A stretch of DNA of 64,000 nucleotides from Embleya hyalina (GTDB lineage Bacteria > Actinomycetota > Actinomycetes > Streptomycetales > Streptomycetaceae): contig NZ_BIFH01000048.1 in the NCBI RefSeq assembly GCF_003967355.1, forward strand, positions 1 to 64,000. The letters run 5' to 3'. Numbering within the stretch: the stretch's first letter is position 1; the number at the start of each line of letters is the position of its first letter. Below are positions 1-8,352 of the stretch, one piece after another. A model generated the notes under the pieces. That model had not been told where the DNA came from, ran no database searches, and was given only the letters and a program-made list of their open reading frames with translations. Position numbers and translations under genes: made by a program.

Positions 1-356
1 AGCCGCTGCAGGCCGCTTTTCAGTGAGCAACACACCCGTCTCGCCGAAAACCCCAGTCCCGGAGCCCCGCACGCCGCCCGGCGGCCCACCCCACGACCCG
101 GGACAACCCCGCACCCAGCCGGCCCGCAACCACAAGCGCAACGCCCGCCGAAAGCACCCCACCCGCCCCGGGAGCCCCCGGGCGGCCCGGGTGCGCCGGA
201 GGACGTCCGCCGCCGAAGCCGACGCGTGCCGCGCCTGCCCCCGCCCGAACACGTCCGGCGACCCGGCCGCGTCCGGGGCCGCGTCCGGGGCCGGGCAGTC
301 GCCCCTTGCCGGTTCGTTGCGGGTGGCCCGGGCGTCGGGTGTCTGTCCCCCGGGGG
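1..356. other. Non-coding spacer, no feature seen
   Basis: I see no convincing gene here. The open frames are proline/arginine-rich low-complexity translations without a ribosome binding site or recognisable motif. The stretch lies downstream of the PucR-type regulator on the minus strand. No clear hairpin terminator or promoter was found. Confidence 0.5.
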
Positions 357-1505
357 TCAGCGGCCCTGTATGCGGACGATCTGTAGGGCGATCATCAGGT
401 TCAGGCGCAGGTGTGGGTCCTGCGTGAACGGGCCGAGCAGTCGCTCCAGCTTGGTGATTCGATAGCGCAGCGTGTTGTAGTGCACGTACAGCCGCCGTGC
501 CGTTTCGGCCACGTTCAGGTTCGTGTCGAGCAGGGCCTGCAGTGTGTTGCGCAGGTCGGCTGCCTCCGGGTCGCGGGGGTGGGCCAGCGTGCGCAGGGCC
601 TCGCGGGCGAAGCGGTCGAGTTCACCCGGGTCGGGGATCAGGCTGAGCAGCCGGAAGACGCCGAGCTGGTCGAAGTCGGCCACCGCGCCGGGGCCGTGGA
701 TGCGCCGCCCGGCGGCGACCGCGCGCCGGGCCTGCTCGTACGCGGCCGGCAGCGCGTCGAGCGATTCCACCGGTCGGCTCACCCCCGTGGTGAACGACCG
801 GATCGCCGGGGCGCAATCCGCGTGTACCAGGGCCGCGAGTTCGGTCACCAGCCGCGCTGCCTGGCCGTCGGCCGGCGCGCCGAGCAGGGTGACCACCTCG
901 CGCGGATACGCGGCGACCGCCGCCTCCGGTGCCCGTGCGCCGACCGCGCCGGACCAGGCGAGGGCCAGCGCCTCCTGCCCGGCCCGAATCGCCCGCGGGT
1001 CGCGGCCGGCCGGCGGCGGGTCGGCCTCGGCCACCACCACCAGGAGCGGTCCGGTCGGCAGTGCCGCCCAGCCCGTCAGGTCCGTGCCGCGCCCGGTCAG
1101 CAGGTCGCGCATCAGATCGCTGCGGTACTTGGCGTCGGCGGCGGCCTGCGCCAGTCGCCCCGCCAACCCGATCGCGGTGTCCACGAGCGGACGCCCGCCC
1201 GGCCGTACCGCCTGTCCGGGGCCGGCCGCGTCCGGGGGCGCGGCGGGTGCCGGGACCGTGGGCTGCGGGCGCGGGTCGTTGCCCGCCTCCCACGCGGTCG
1301 AGGCGCCCGCGACCCGGGCACGCGGGGCCGGGTCGGGCTCGGGGGCGCTCGCGCCGCCCCCGACGACCTTGCGGCGCCGTGGCGGCAGCCGACGCGGCGC
1401 CGCTCCGGCCACCGTCGCGCGGCCGGCTCCGCCGCTCTTGTCCCCGGGACGAAACTGCGGTTCGCCCCCGGTTGCCGTTCCGCCCGCGTCCCCGAGGTTG
1501 CCCAT
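357..1505 (-). CDS. PucR/CdaR-family transcriptional regulator
   Basis: Putative DNA-binding regulator of 382 residues. The last ~58 residues (about 325-382) form the PucR C-terminal helix-turn-helix, with the hallmark stretch NVAETARRLYVHYNTLRYR followed by KLERLLG. Residues ~110-310 fit the GGDEF-like middle domain usual in this family. The first ~100 residues are a Pro/Ala/Gly-rich low-complexity region of doubtful function, so the true start may lie further in; the ATG at 1505 has no strong ribosome binding site. PucR proteins regulate purine, sugar-acid or other catabolic genes, but nothing adjacent identifies a target. The EccA-like gene is divergent, about 600 bases away. Confidence 0.82.
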   Translation of the reverse strand: MGNLGDAGGTATGGEPQFRPGDKSGGAGRATVAGAAPRRLPPRRRKVVGGGASAPEPDPAPRARVAGASTAWEAGNDPRPQPTVPAPAAPPDAAGPGQAVRPGGRPLVDTAIGLAGRLAQAAADAKYRSDLMRDLLTGRGTDLTGWAALPTGPLLVVVAEADPPPAGRDPRAIRAGQEALALAWSGAVGARAPEAAVAAYPREVVTLLGAPADGQAARLVTELAALVHADCAPAIRSFTTGVSRPVESLDALPAAYEQARRAVAAGRRIHGPGAVADFDQLGVFRLLSLIPDPGELDRFAREALRTLAHPRDPEAADLRNTLQALLDTNLNVAETARRLYVHYNTLRYRITKLERLLGPFTQDPHLRLNLMIALQIVRIQGR

Positions 1506-1656
1506 ATACCGACCGTAGCGTTACGAACACGAGCGCGTCAGCACCACCGAGAGCGTGCGGGCAGTGCACCCCCGGGGTACGCCCGGCGCACGATCCCCCT
1601 GTCGGGGCGTCGCGGCAACATCATGTTCCGTCCCGGGATTTACCCGCGTGACGCGC

Positions 1657-1686
1657 TTGACCGTTGTGTCCGGATCGCCATAGCTT
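1657..1686 (+). promoter_or_regulatory. Vegetative-type promoter
   Basis: TTGACC at 1657-1662 is followed, after an 18-base spacer, by TAGCTT at 1681-1686. This fits the actinomycete principal-sigma pattern TTGACA-N17/18-TAGRRT. Transcription would start near 1692, just before two hairpins. Confidence 0.5.
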
Positions 1687-1691
1687 GCGGT

Positions 1692-1772
1692 ACAGCGGCG
1701 ACACCGGGACGGCTCCGGGTCCCGCGTCGAGACGAAGCCCCCGATCGTTCCCCCGCGACCGGGGGCTTCCTC
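1692..1772 (+). ncRNA. Candidate small RNA with terminator hairpin
   Basis: An ~80-base transcript is predicted between the promoter at 1657-1686 and a strong hairpin. Hairpin 1 pairs 1699-1710 with 1719-1729 (CGAC and CGGGAC arms). Hairpin 2 pairs GAAGCCCCCG at 1734-1743 with CGGGGGCTTC at 1760-1769, ten perfect pairs, and looks like an intrinsic terminator without a U-tract, as is common in high-GC actinomycetes. No tRNA T-loop or known riboswitch core was recognised. It could instead be an attenuated leader of the EccA-like gene 350 bases downstream. Confidence 0.35.
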
Positions 1773-2121
1773 GTGTGCGCCGGGGTCGACTCGCGTCCAC
1801 CCCGGGAGACTTCACGGCTCCCGACGCACCACCGGCTCGCGTTCGCCGGCCGTGGCTCACCACCTCGAGTCTCATTCGCCCCTCGGCTTGACCGCCCCCG
1901 CTCGGTACGATGCCTCGGGGGGCGAACGCGTGGCGAAACGGACACCATCCGTGACCGATGCGTGCGTGACGGACAGCGGAACGGGAGAGGCTTTAAGGGG
2001 CGTCGCCGATCGAGCGGAATGGGCGCACCGGGATTCATCGGCAGCGGGCCGACATCCTCTCGAAGTCCCCTCGGGGACACGGGCACGCGGAGAGGACCGG
2101 CCGGGGGAAGGGGGGTCCACC

Positions 2122-3981
2122 GTGGGACAGACCGAACGTGGCGCACGCACCGGCAGTCCGGCCGAACTGGCCTGGTTGCGCGGCATGGACGCCTACGTCG
2201 CCGGCGAATACGGCCAGGCGGAGGTGCAGTTCCGGGCCGCGGTCGAGGCCGATCCGGGAATGGCCGACGCCTGGCTGGGGCTGCACGCGCTCAAGGTCGA
2301 GGTGGCCACCGCGGTGGTCGCCATGCACACCCATCGCGAGCGCTTCGGGGAGCAGCGCGCGAAGTACGGCCGACCGCTCAACTCCTGGTACTGGCTGGGC
2401 TGGTGGGTCCAGCTCGTGCTGGAGACCCCGCGCGACCTGGCGCTCGCGCACGCCTCGCACTGGTTGGACGGCCGGCACCTGCCCGAGTTGGACGCCGCGC
2501 TCTCGTTGTGCCCGCCCGCCGAGCAGGACGCGGCCACCCGCTTCCTGCTCGCCTGTCGGGCCTATCTGGGCAAGGACTGGCAACAGCTGCTCCGGCACAC
2601 CGCCGGCCTGGACGACGACGCGCTGCTCGGCGTGGAGGCGGGCCTGTTCGCCGGCATGGCCCGAGTCCGCCTGGGGCTGTACGCCAAGGCCGAACAGGTG
2701 CTCGCCACCGCCCTGGTGCGCTGCCGCTCGGAGCACCCGCAGCGCAAGGAGTTGCGCTACTGGCTCGCCCGCGCGTACGAGGAGACCGGCCGCACCCCGG
2801 CCGCGCTGCCCCTGTACCGCGCGGTGCACCAGGCCGACCCGTCGTTCATGGACACCGCCGCGAGGTTGTCCTCGCTGGCGGCCGGCGAGCCGCTGGACGA
2901 GTACGGCGGGATGACCGCGCGCCTGGCCGGCCCCGTGGTCGGTCGCGGCCCGCTGCCCGACGTGCTCCCGCCGATACCCGCGACCGCGCCCCCGCCCGCC
3001 GGGCCGCCGCCCGCGGTCGAGACCGAGCGCGAGCCGGAGCCCGTCCCGGACGGCGAGGCCGACCCGCAGGCCGACGTCGACGCGCGCGCGGCCGACCGGG
3101 CGGCGCCGATGCGCCCCGCCGCAGCCCCCGAGGAACTCGCCCTGGTGCTGGCCGAATTGGAGTCGATGGTCGGCCTGGAGCCGGTCAAACGCCAGGTCCG
3201 GGCGCTGTCCGCGCAGATGCGGATGGCGCGGCTGCGCGAGGCGCAGGGCCTGCCCGCGCAGGCACCCAAGCGGCACTTCGTCTTCTCCGGCCCCTCCGGC
3301 ACCGGCAAGACCACCGTGGCCCGCCTCCTCGGCCGGGTCTTCGCGGCGCTCGGCCTGCTGGAGAGCGATCGCCTGGTCGAGGCCCAGCGCTCCGACCTGG
3401 TCGGCGAGTATCTGGGCCAGACCGCGGTCAAGACCAGCGAGTTGATCGATTCGGCGCTGGGCGGCGTGTTGTTCGTGGACGAGGCGTACGGACTCACCAA
3501 CGTGGGCTACTCCAAGGGCGACGCGTACGGCGACGAGGCGCTTCAGGTGTTGCTCAAGCGGGCCGAGGACGACCGGGACCGGCTGGTGATCATCCTGGCC
3601 GGTTACCCCGAGGGCATGGACCGGCTGCTCACCTCGAACCCCGGCCTGATGTCGCGCTTCACCACCCGGGTCGAGTTCCCCTCCTACGGCGCGGAGGACC
3701 TGGCCCGGATCGCCGAGGTGATGGCGGCCGCCGGCGGCGACGTGTGGGACGAGGACGCGGCGGCCGAGTTGCGCAGCATCACCGGGCACGTCCGCGAACA
3801 GGGCTGGATCGACGAACTGGGCAACGCCCGATTCGTCCGGACCCTGTACGAGAAATGCTGCATGTATCGGGACGTGCGCCTGGTCGAGTTGCCGGAGGGC
3901 CCGGATCTGGCCGAGTTGACCACGCTGCGGCTGTCCGACCTGTTCCAGGCGTACGGCGATCTCGCCGACGGCCGGGGATAG
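2122..3981 (+). CDS. EccA-like AAA+ ATPase (CbxX/CfxQ type) with TPR N-terminus
   Basis: Cytoplasmic AAA+ ATPase of 619 residues. The N-terminal ~280 residues are helical TPR-like repeats resembling EccA of type VII secretion. A Pro/Glu-rich linker follows, then a CbxX/CfxQ-type AAA module. Walker A GPSGTGKTT lies near residue 391 and Walker B GVLFVDEA near 448. The start is the GTG at 2122, preceded by a purine-rich ribosome binding site; the frame upstream shows no family similarity. EccA proteins act on substrates of ESX secretion systems. No EccB-E, WXG70 or mycosin gene is nearby, so a role in secretion is family inference. Confidence 0.85.
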   Translation: MGQTERGARTGSPAELAWLRGMDAYVAGEYGQAEVQFRAAVEADPGMADAWLGLHALKVEVATAVVAMHTHRERFGEQRAKYGRPLNSWYWLGWWVQLVLETPRDLALAHASHWLDGRHLPELDAALSLCPPAEQDAATRFLLACRAYLGKDWQQLLRHTAGLDDDALLGVEAGLFAGMARVRLGLYAKAEQVLATALVRCRSEHPQRKELRYWLARAYEETGRTPAALPLYRAVHQADPSFMDTAARLSSLAAGEPLDEYGGMTARLAGPVVGRGPLPDVLPPIPATAPPPAGPPPAVETEREPEPVPDGEADPQADVDARAADRAAPMRPAAAPEELALVLAELESMVGLEPVKRQVRALSAQMRMARLREAQGLPAQAPKRHFVFSGPSGTGKTTVARLLGRVFAALGLLESDRLVEAQRSDLVGEYLGQTAVKTSELIDSALGGVLFVDEAYGLTNVGYSKGDAYGDEALQVLLKRAEDDRDRLVIILAGYPEGMDRLLTSNPGLMSRFTTRVEFPSYGAEDLARIAEVMAAAGGDVWDEDAAAELRSITGHVREQGWIDELGNARFVRTLYEKCCMYRDVRLVELPEGPDLAELTTLRLSDLFQAYGDLADGRG

Positions 3982-4097
3982 CCGGGCGCGGCACGGGTAG
4001 GCGTATCCGGTCATCACTCGCACCGAGGCGGGCGGATGCGGTCCGACCCGGCCCGATCCGGTCGGACGCGGTCGTAGCCGGACGGAAGGGTCTCCCC

Positions 4098-5840
4098 GTG
4101 GCCAAGCAGAGCGTCGCCGAGCAGTTCGTGGACATCCTCGCCCAGGCCGGGGTGCGCCGGCTGTACGGCGTGGTGGGCGACAGCCTCAACCCGGTCGTGG
4201 ACGCGGTGCGCCGCAACGCCGCGATCGACTGGGTGCACGTACGGCACGAGGAGGTGGCGGCGTTCGCCGCGGGCGCCGAGGCGCAGCTGACCGGTCGGCT
4301 GACCGCGTGCGCGGGCAGTTGCGGCCCGGGCAATCTGCACCTGATCAACGGCCTGTTCGACGCGCACCGCTCGCACGCGCCGGTGCTGGCGCTCGCGTCG
4401 CACATCCCGGGCGGCGAGATCGGCACGGCCTTCTTCCAGGAGACGCACCCGGACCGGTTGTTCGTCGAGTGCAGCCACTACAGCGAGATGATCGGCACGC
4501 CGGAGCAGATGCCCCGGGTGCTCCAGTCGGCGATCCAGCACGCGGTGGGTCTGGGCGGGGTGTCCGTCGTCACTCTCCCGGGCGACGTGGCCGCGCGGCC
4601 GGCGCCGGAGCGGGGCTATCAGGTGACGCTGCCCACCTCGCTGCCCTCGGTACGCCCCGGCGACGCGGATCTGGCCGCGTTGACCCGGATGGTGGACGAG
4701 GCCCGGCGGGTCACCCTGTTCTGCGGCGCGGGCACGGCGGGCGCGCACGCGGAGGTGATGGCGTTCGCCCGGCGGATCAACGCTCCGGTGGGGCACGCGC
4801 TGCGCGGCAAGGAGCACATCCAGTACGACAATCCGTACGACGTGGGCATGTCGGGGCTGCTCGGCTACGGCGCGGCGTACGAGGCGATGCACGAGGCCGA
4901 CCTGCTCGTCCTGCTCGGCACCGACTTCCCGTACAACGCCTTCCTGCCACAGGACGTGGCCACGGTGCAGGTGGACGTACGGCCCGCGCACCTGGGCCGG
5001 CGGACGAAGCTGGACCTGGCGGTGTGGGGCGACGTGCGCGAGACGCTGCGCGCGCTGACCCCGATGGTGCGAGCCAAGACCGATCGCCGATTCCTGGACC
5101 GCATGCTGGGCAAGCACGCCGACGCCCTCGAAGGGGTGGTCAAGGCGTACACCCGCAAGGTGGACAAGCATGTGCCCATCCACCCGGAGTACGTCGCCTC
5201 GGTCCTGGACGAGGAGGCCGACGAGGACGCGATCTTCACCGTCGACACCGGCATGTGCAACGTGTGGGCGGCCCGCTACCTGACCCCGAACGGGCGGCGC
5301 CGGGTGATCGGTTCGTTCTCGCACGGCTCGATGGCCAACGCGCTGCCGCAGGCGATCGGGGCGCAGTTCCCGTACCCGGACCGACAGATCGTGTCGATGT
5401 CCGGCGACGGCGGATTCTCCATGCTGATGGGCGACCTGCTCACCCTGGTGCAGTCCGAACTGCCGGTGAAGATCGTGCTGTTCAACAACTCGTCGCTGGG
5501 GATGGTCGAGCTGGAGATGATGGTCGCCGGCCTCACCCCGTTCGGCACCACCAACAAGAACCCGGACTTCGCCGCGATCGCCCGCGCGGCCGGCGCGTTC
5601 GGCGTGCGGGTGGAGAAGCCGAGCAAGGTCCGCGGCGCACTCCGCGAGGCGTTCGCCCACAAGGGCCCGGCCCTGGTCGACATCGTCACCGACCCGAAGG
5701 CCCTGTCCATCCCCCCGAAGATCACCGCCGACCAGATCCAGGGCTTCGCCCTGAGCGCCGGCCGCACGGTGCTCGGCGGCGGCGTGGGGCAGATGATCCG
5801 GATGGCCCGGACCAACCTGCGCAACATCCCGAGGCCGTGA
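4098..5840 (+). CDS. poxB: Thiamine-diphosphate pyruvate dehydrogenase (quinone)/pyruvate oxidase, PoxB-like
   Basis: 580 residues, close to E. coli PoxB (572). The N-terminal Pyr domain carries the cofactor-activating Glu in an RHEEVAAF context near residue 51. A central FAD-type Rossmann region follows. The C-terminal PP domain has the thiamine diphosphate motif SGDGGF near 434-439 ending in NN near 463. The family decarboxylates pyruvate oxidatively to acetate and CO2, passing electrons to membrane quinone. The GTG at 4098 is preceded by GGAAGGG at 4084-4090. The membrane-binding C-terminal helix of E. coli PoxB is not clearly conserved, so related oxidase or acetolactate-type activities remain possible. 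Confidence 0.88.
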   Translation: MAKQSVAEQFVDILAQAGVRRLYGVVGDSLNPVVDAVRRNAAIDWVHVRHEEVAAFAAGAEAQLTGRLTACAGSCGPGNLHLINGLFDAHRSHAPVLALASHIPGGEIGTAFFQETHPDRLFVECSHYSEMIGTPEQMPRVLQSAIQHAVGLGGVSVVTLPGDVAARPAPERGYQVTLPTSLPSVRPGDADLAALTRMVDEARRVTLFCGAGTAGAHAEVMAFARRINAPVGHALRGKEHIQYDNPYDVGMSGLLGYGAAYEAMHEADLLVLLGTDFPYNAFLPQDVATVQVDVRPAHLGRRTKLDLAVWGDVRETLRALTPMVRAKTDRRFLDRMLGKHADALEGVVKAYTRKVDKHVPIHPEYVASVLDEEADEDAIFTVDTGMCNVWAARYLTPNGRRRVIGSFSHGSMANALPQAIGAQFPYPDRQIVSMSGDGGFSMLMGDLLTLVQSELPVKIVLFNNSSLGMVELEMMVAGLTPFGTTNKNPDFAAIARAAGAFGVRVEKPSKVRGALREAFAHKGPALVDIVTDPKALSIPPKITADQIQGFALSAGRTVLGGGVGQMIRMARTNLRNIPRP

Positions 5841-5862
5841 GCCCGCGCCCGGGGTGCGGTCG

Positions 5863-6330
5863 CTATCGGGCTTCGGGGGCCGTGCCGTAGTGGTCGACCA
5901 GGGTTCGGAGTTCGCGGGCGGCGGTGATGGCGGCGGATTTGCCGTTGGAGGTCTGGATGCCCATCACCGGCAGCGTGTCGCCGTTGGACATGTCGATGTA
6001 GACCCACGGGTCGCCCTGGCGCAGGTACACCCGGACGATCTGGGCCCACTCCAGATGGGTGGTCCGCAGCAGGTTGACCACGGTCACCCCGTCCGCGGCG
6101 GCGACCACCTTCGGGCGGCCCAGCATCACCATCGCGCCGAGCCCCAGTACGCCGGTGGCCGCGACGCCCATCCGCGAGCCGAACCCCCAGCCGCCCTTCT
6201 CCGGCAACATCACCGCCAGCACGCACAGCCCGACCAGGATGATCGCGCCGAGCACGCCGGTGATCAGCCGACTGCGCCTGGCGTACCAGGTACGCGGGAG
6301 CGGGGGGTCGACGGGGGTGGGCTCGCTCAT
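5863..6330 (-). CDS. PH-domain-containing membrane protein
   Basis: 155 residues. Two hydrophobic segments at about 21-43 and 53-71 form a hairpin, followed by a C-terminal domain (about 75-145) resembling the bacterial PH domains found beside riboflavin/histidine genes in actinomycetes: an LRTTHLEWAQIVRV strand pattern, then VYIDMSNGDTLPVMGIQ. The likely role is a membrane-anchored accessory protein; its ligand is unknown. It lies 66 bases downstream of hisG on the same strand and may be the last gene of that operon. Confidence 0.75.
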   Translation of the reverse strand: MSEPTPVDPPLPRTWYARRSRLITGVLGAIILVGLCVLAVMLPEKGGWGFGSRMGVAATGVLGLGAMVMLGRPKVVAAADGVTVVNLLRTTHLEWAQIVRVYLRQGDPWVYIDMSNGDTLPVMGIQTSNGKSAAITAARELRTLVDHYGTAPEAR

Positions 6331-6396
6331 GGGGAACGGTTCTCCGGAGGGTGGCGGCGGTGGCCGGCCCGCCGGGCGACGGGCCGACCGGACGGG

Positions 6397-7260
6397 TCAG
6401 AGGCGGCAGGCGTGGATTCCGGTGACCAGGATCGCCCGGGCGCCGATCTCCCAGAGGTCGTCCATGATCTGCTGGGCGTTCTTGCGCGGCACCATCGCCC
6501 GCACCGCGACCCAGCCCTCGTTGTGCAGCGGGCTGACCGTCGGCGACTCCAGGCCCGGGGTCAGCGTGACCGCCGCCTCGACCCGCTCGACCCGGATGTC
6601 GTAGTCCATCATCACGTAGCTGCGCGCGACCAGGACGCCCTGGAGCCGGCGCACCAACTGCTCCAGCGCGGGCGAGGTCTCCGCGCCGGCGCGCCGGATC
6701 AGCACCGCCTCGGAGCGCAGGATCGGCTCGCCGAACACCTCCAGGCCCGCCTGGGCCAGCGTGGTGCCGGTCTCCACCACGTCGGCGATCACGTCGGCGA
6801 CGCCCAGCTGGATCGCGGTCTCCACCGCGCCGTCCAGCTTGACCAGCGCCGCGGCCTCGATGCCGTGCTCGGCGAAGTCGCGCTGGACGATGCCGATGTA
6901 GGAGGAGGCCACCCGCAGCCCGGCCAGCCCCTTCTTGCCCTGCTCGGCCAACTCGCGGGCGATCGGCGCGGGCGCGGCGTAGCGGAACGTGGCCGGGGCC
7001 AGCCCCAGTTGCAGGATCTCCTCGGCCTCGGCGCCGGAGTCCATCAGCAGGTCGCGCCCGGTGATCCCGGCGTCCAACCGGCCGGAGCCGACATAGATCG
7101 CGATGTCGCGCGGGCGCAGGAAGAAGAACTCGACGTTGTTGTCGGGGTCGGTGAGGACCAGTTCCTTGGAGTGCTTGCGCTGGCGGTAGCCGGCCTCATG
7201 CAGCATCGCCGACGCAGGCTCGGAGAGGGAACCCTTGTTGGGGACGGCGATGCGCAGCAT
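6397..7260 (-). CDS. hisG: ATP phosphoribosyltransferase, long form
   Basis: First enzyme of histidine biosynthesis: it condenses ATP with PRPP. At 287 residues it is the long form, carrying the C-terminal ACT-like regulatory domain (about 210-287) that binds histidine. The start MLRIAVPNKG is at 7260, preceded by a GAAGGGT ribosome binding site; a longer open frame upstream is not homologous. Conserved elements include the FLRPRDIAIYVGSG and DAGITGRDLL stretches near the N-terminus. It follows hisE by about 105 bases, a common actinomycete linkage. Confidence 0.96.
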   Translation of the reverse strand: MLRIAVPNKGSLSEPASAMLHEAGYRQRKHSKELVLTDPDNNVEFFFLRPRDIAIYVGSGRLDAGITGRDLLMDSGAEAEEILQLGLAPATFRYAAPAPIARELAEQGKKGLAGLRVASSYIGIVQRDFAEHGIEAAALVKLDGAVETAIQLGVADVIADVVETGTTLAQAGLEVFGEPILRSEAVLIRRAGAETSPALEQLVRRLQGVLVARSYVMMDYDIRVERVEAAVTLTPGLESPTVSPLHNEGWVAVRAMVPRKNAQQIMDDLWEIGARAILVTGIHACRL

Positions 7261-7365
7261 GGAATGACCCTTCGGAATGGTGCTGAACCGAGTGGAGCGG
7301 AACCGGGTGGAGCTGAGGGGTACGGCCACGACCCCGGCCCGGGCGGGGGCCGGGGACGACGGCTG

Positions 7366-7638
7366 TCACAGGTGAGCGTATACGTCCTGGAGCGAGATGC
7401 CGCGGGCGACCATCATCACCTGGAGGTGGTAGAGGAGCTGGGAGATCTCCTCGGCGGTGCGGTCGGCGCCCTCGTGCTCGGCGGCCATCCACACCTCGGC
7501 GGCCTCCTCCACGACCTTCTTGCCGATCGTGTGTACGCCGGCGGTGACGAGCTCGACCGTGCGCGAGCCCTCCTGGCCCGATTCCGCCTTGGCCCGCAGC
7601 TCGTCGAAAAGCTGTTCAAACGTCTTCATGGTGCCCAT
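7366..7638 (-). CDS. hisE: Phosphoribosyl-ATP pyrophosphatase
   Basis: Second step of histidine biosynthesis: it hydrolyses phosphoribosyl-ATP to phosphoribosyl-AMP. About 90 residues, the typical size for the stand-alone actinobacterial HisE (not fused to HisI). The all-alpha NTP-pyrophosphatase signature [18 protein letters not shown] and the C-terminal [15 protein letters not shown] are clear. The start may be the codon at 7638 or the ATG three codons later (7629, [11 protein letters not shown]). It lies between ribH and hisG, all minus strand. Confidence 0.95.
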   Translation of the reverse strand: MGTMKTFEQLFDELRAKAESGQEGSRTVELVTAGVHTIGKKVVEEAAEVWMAAEHEGADRTAEEISQLLYHLQVMMVARGISLQDVYAHL

Positions 7639-7684
7639 CGCGTGGTTGTGGGTGGCGTGCCGAACGGCCCGGCGAACCTGCCGG

Positions 7685-8176
7685 TCAGGCCGAACGCCAC
7701 GGTTCGGAGAGCGTACGCAACGCCATGGCGGTCGCGACGGCCGCCTCCACCGCTTCGCGGCCCTTGTCCTCGCGCGAGTGCGGCAGGCCGGCCCGGTCCA
7801 GGGCCTGCTCCTCGGTGTCGCAGGTGAGCACGCCGAAGCCGATCGGCACGCCCGTGTCGAGCGCGACCCGGGTGAGACCGTCGGTGGCGGCGGAGCATAC
7901 GTACTCGAAGTGCGGGGTGCCGCCGCGGATGACCACGCCGAGCGCGACCACCGCGTCGTAACCGCGCCCGGCCAGCGCCTTGGCGAGCACCGGCAATTCG
8001 AACGCGCCCGGGGCGCGGATCAGCGTGGGTTCGGTGATGCCCAGCTCGCTCAGGGCCTTGACGGCCCCGTCCACGAGGCCGTCCATCACGGCGGTGTGCC
8101 ACTGCGCGGCGACCACGCCCACGCGCAGGTCACGGCAGCCCTCGACGGTCAGTTTCGGGGCTCCTGCGCCACTCAT
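7685..8176 (-). CDS. ribH: 6,7-dimethyl-8-ribityllumazine synthase
   Basis: Penultimate step of riboflavin synthesis: it joins 5-amino-6-ribitylaminouracil with 3,4-dihydroxy-2-butanone 4-phosphate. 163 residues; lumazine synthases form 60-mer or pentamer shells. The [11 protein letters not shown] substrate loop, [17 protein letters not shown] (with the catalytic His) and [11 protein letters not shown] are all present. The start is the ATG at 8176 with GAAGGA upstream; the ~46 extra upstream codons are Arg-rich and not homologous. It follows ribBA by about 176 bases in the same operon. Confidence 0.96.
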   Translation of the reverse strand: MSGAGAPKLTVEGCRDLRVGVVAAQWHTAVMDGLVDGAVKALSELGITEPTLIRAPGAFELPVLAKALAGRGYDAVVALGVVIRGGTPHFEYVCSAATDGLTRVALDTGVPIGFGVLTCDTEEQALDRAGLPHSREDKGREAVEAAVATAMALRTLSEPWRSA

Positions 8177-8352
8177 GTCTGTCGTTGTCCTTCGGCTGGA
8201 ACGGCTCGATGCCCGGTCGCGAACGACCGCGAGCCTGGTTGCGAGGTGAGGGTGGAGCGGTTCGAACGAGACGAACCTATCGGCGCGGCGGGGGCGGCGC
8301 CGCGCGCGTGTCACCGGTAAGGGTGAGGTCTACGGCTTCGGGGAGCGGATGA

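Larger units (their letters stand above)
1506..2121. other. Divergent intergenic spacer
   Basis: This 616-base spacer separates the PucR-type regulator (minus) from the EccA-like gene (plus). It holds a vegetative-type promoter and a two-hairpin candidate small RNA (listed separately). The open frame running from 1852 into the EccA gene lacks family similarity before 2122, so I treat it as non-coding. A purine-rich ribosome binding site precedes the GTG at 2122. Confidence 0.55.

Noticed and set aside
23-427. Pro/Arg-rich open frame at the window start
   Set aside because: Low complexity, no ribosome binding site, no family pattern, and it runs into the antisense of the PucR gene.
1690-1772. 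tRNA gene
   Set aside because: Length is similar, but there is no T-loop GTTCRA, no acceptor pairing and no anticodon arm; two simple hairpins explain it better.
4014-5660. Minus-strand 548-codon frame opposite PoxB
   Set aside because: His/Arg/Val-rich translation typical of the antisense of high-GC genes, no motif.
411-5840. A 1809-codon open frame on the plus strand covering the PucR, EccA and PoxB regions
   Set aside because: Only the last 580 codons match a family (PoxB). The earlier part is antisense or out of frame to better supported genes, a common effect of high GC content.
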